Shown here: positions 63,982-64,000 of the stretch, piece after piece
How positions within the stretch are numbered: position 1 is the first letter of the stretch
How the letters are laid out: each line of letters starts with the position of its first letter
Assembly (NCBI GenBank): GCA_024636955.1
Contig: JAGXGB010000011.1
Coordinates: 16,747 to 80,746, forward strand
Reading direction: 5' to 3'
Source: Bacteroidales bacterium
Lineage (GTDB): Bacteria > Bacteroidota > Bacteroidia > Bacteroidales > Lentimicrobiaceae
DNA length: 64,000 nucleotides
Made by a program: the position numbers and the translations under genes
Notes under the pieces: model-generated
What the model saw: only the letters and a program-made list of their open reading frames with translations
Told to the model about the DNA's origin: nothing
The model's database searches: none

Positions 63982-64000
63982 CTGTCTCTTATACACATCT
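63982..64000. other. Nextera mosaic-end adapter sequence at the contig end
   Basis: CTGTCTCTTATACACATCT is the 19-bp Tn5 mosaic end used in Nextera library preparation. It is untrimmed adapter joined to the assembly and not genomic DNA. The genome sequence stops at about 63981, right after the ATG of the gene that follows hydS. Confidence 0.97.

Noticed and set aside
63729..63998. Minus-strand open reading frame beginning MCIRDS at the right edge
   Set aside because: Its first codons come from the Nextera adapter, and the rest is antisense to hydS.

Overview
The window comes from a strictly anaerobic or fermentative member of the Bacteroidota, most likely Bacteroidales-like. The signs are a SusC/SusD/SusE-F outer-membrane glycan uptake locus, K/D-rich lipoprotein export signals, type IX secretion parts (a SprA-plug-like protein and a gliding-motility C-terminal-domain protein), Bacteroidota-type TAnnTTTG -7 promoter boxes, AT-rich spacers, and an anaerobic energy set (pyruvate:ferredoxin oxidoreductase, Na+-NQR, [FeFe] hydrogenase). 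Position 64000 is a real contig end: the last 19 bases are the Nextera transposon mosaic-end sequence, so the right edge is library adapter and not genome.

Layout. 1-547: 5' part of an rlmD-type rRNA methyltransferase, running off the left edge. 0.7-9.8 kb: susC-susD-susE/F operon (minus), a divergent LacI regulator with a perfect 16-bp palindrome in the shared promoter region, and an MFS transporter. 9.9-16.5 kb: alkaline phosphatase, heptose epimerase hldD, small MerR regulator, M23 peptidase, alaS. 16.6-19.5 kb: a CarH-type B12-binding MerR regulator, an ECF sigma factor and a sensor kinase. 19.5-34 kb: deoxynucleoside kinase, folK, sppA, e(P4)-type nucleotidase, nifJ/PFOR with a divergent DHOD-like flavoprotein, an EamA transporter, an aminotransferase and a WbpB/WbpA-like sugar-nucleotide pair. 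34-41 kb: complete nqrABCDEF-apbE operon. 41-50 kb: T9SS plug protein, dnaX, clpB, pyrophosphatase, CoA-binding protein, T9SS cargo protein. 50-64 kb: a hydrogen-metabolism island.

The hydrogen island is the most notable region. hydC-hydB-hydA encode a trimeric NAD-linked (probably electron-bifurcating) [FeFe] hydrogenase. Directly downstream on the same strand lie a sensory-hydrogenase-like protein fused to a full histidine kinase, a single-domain response regulator, and a receiver-histidine kinase hybrid. Then come rex, ribF, a metallo-hydrolase and the H-cluster maturase hydG. A second sensory hydrogenase with a PAS-like end (hydS) is transcribed divergently from hydC. The 154-bp promoter region between them carries two tandem perfect TGTTA-N6-TAACA inverted repeats, matching the Rex operator pattern, while rex itself lies 8 kb away in the same island. 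This suggests joint control by NADH/NAD+ (Rex) and by H2 or redox state (H-cluster sensor kinases with a phosphorelay). The catalytic HydA has natural changes at three otherwise highly conserved H-cluster second-sphere positions.

A second pattern runs through the whole window. Eight intergenic loci carry short tandem arrays of unrelated sequence, mostly just 3' of a stop codon, with unit lengths that are mainly multiples of about 11 bp (11, 21, 22, 22, 22, 44, 44, plus one 25/7-bp array). Two of them start inside the 3' end of the gene (ribF, hydA), as if gene ends had been copied in helical-turn steps. Regulatory and terminator calls rest on pattern reading only; no searches or folding were run.
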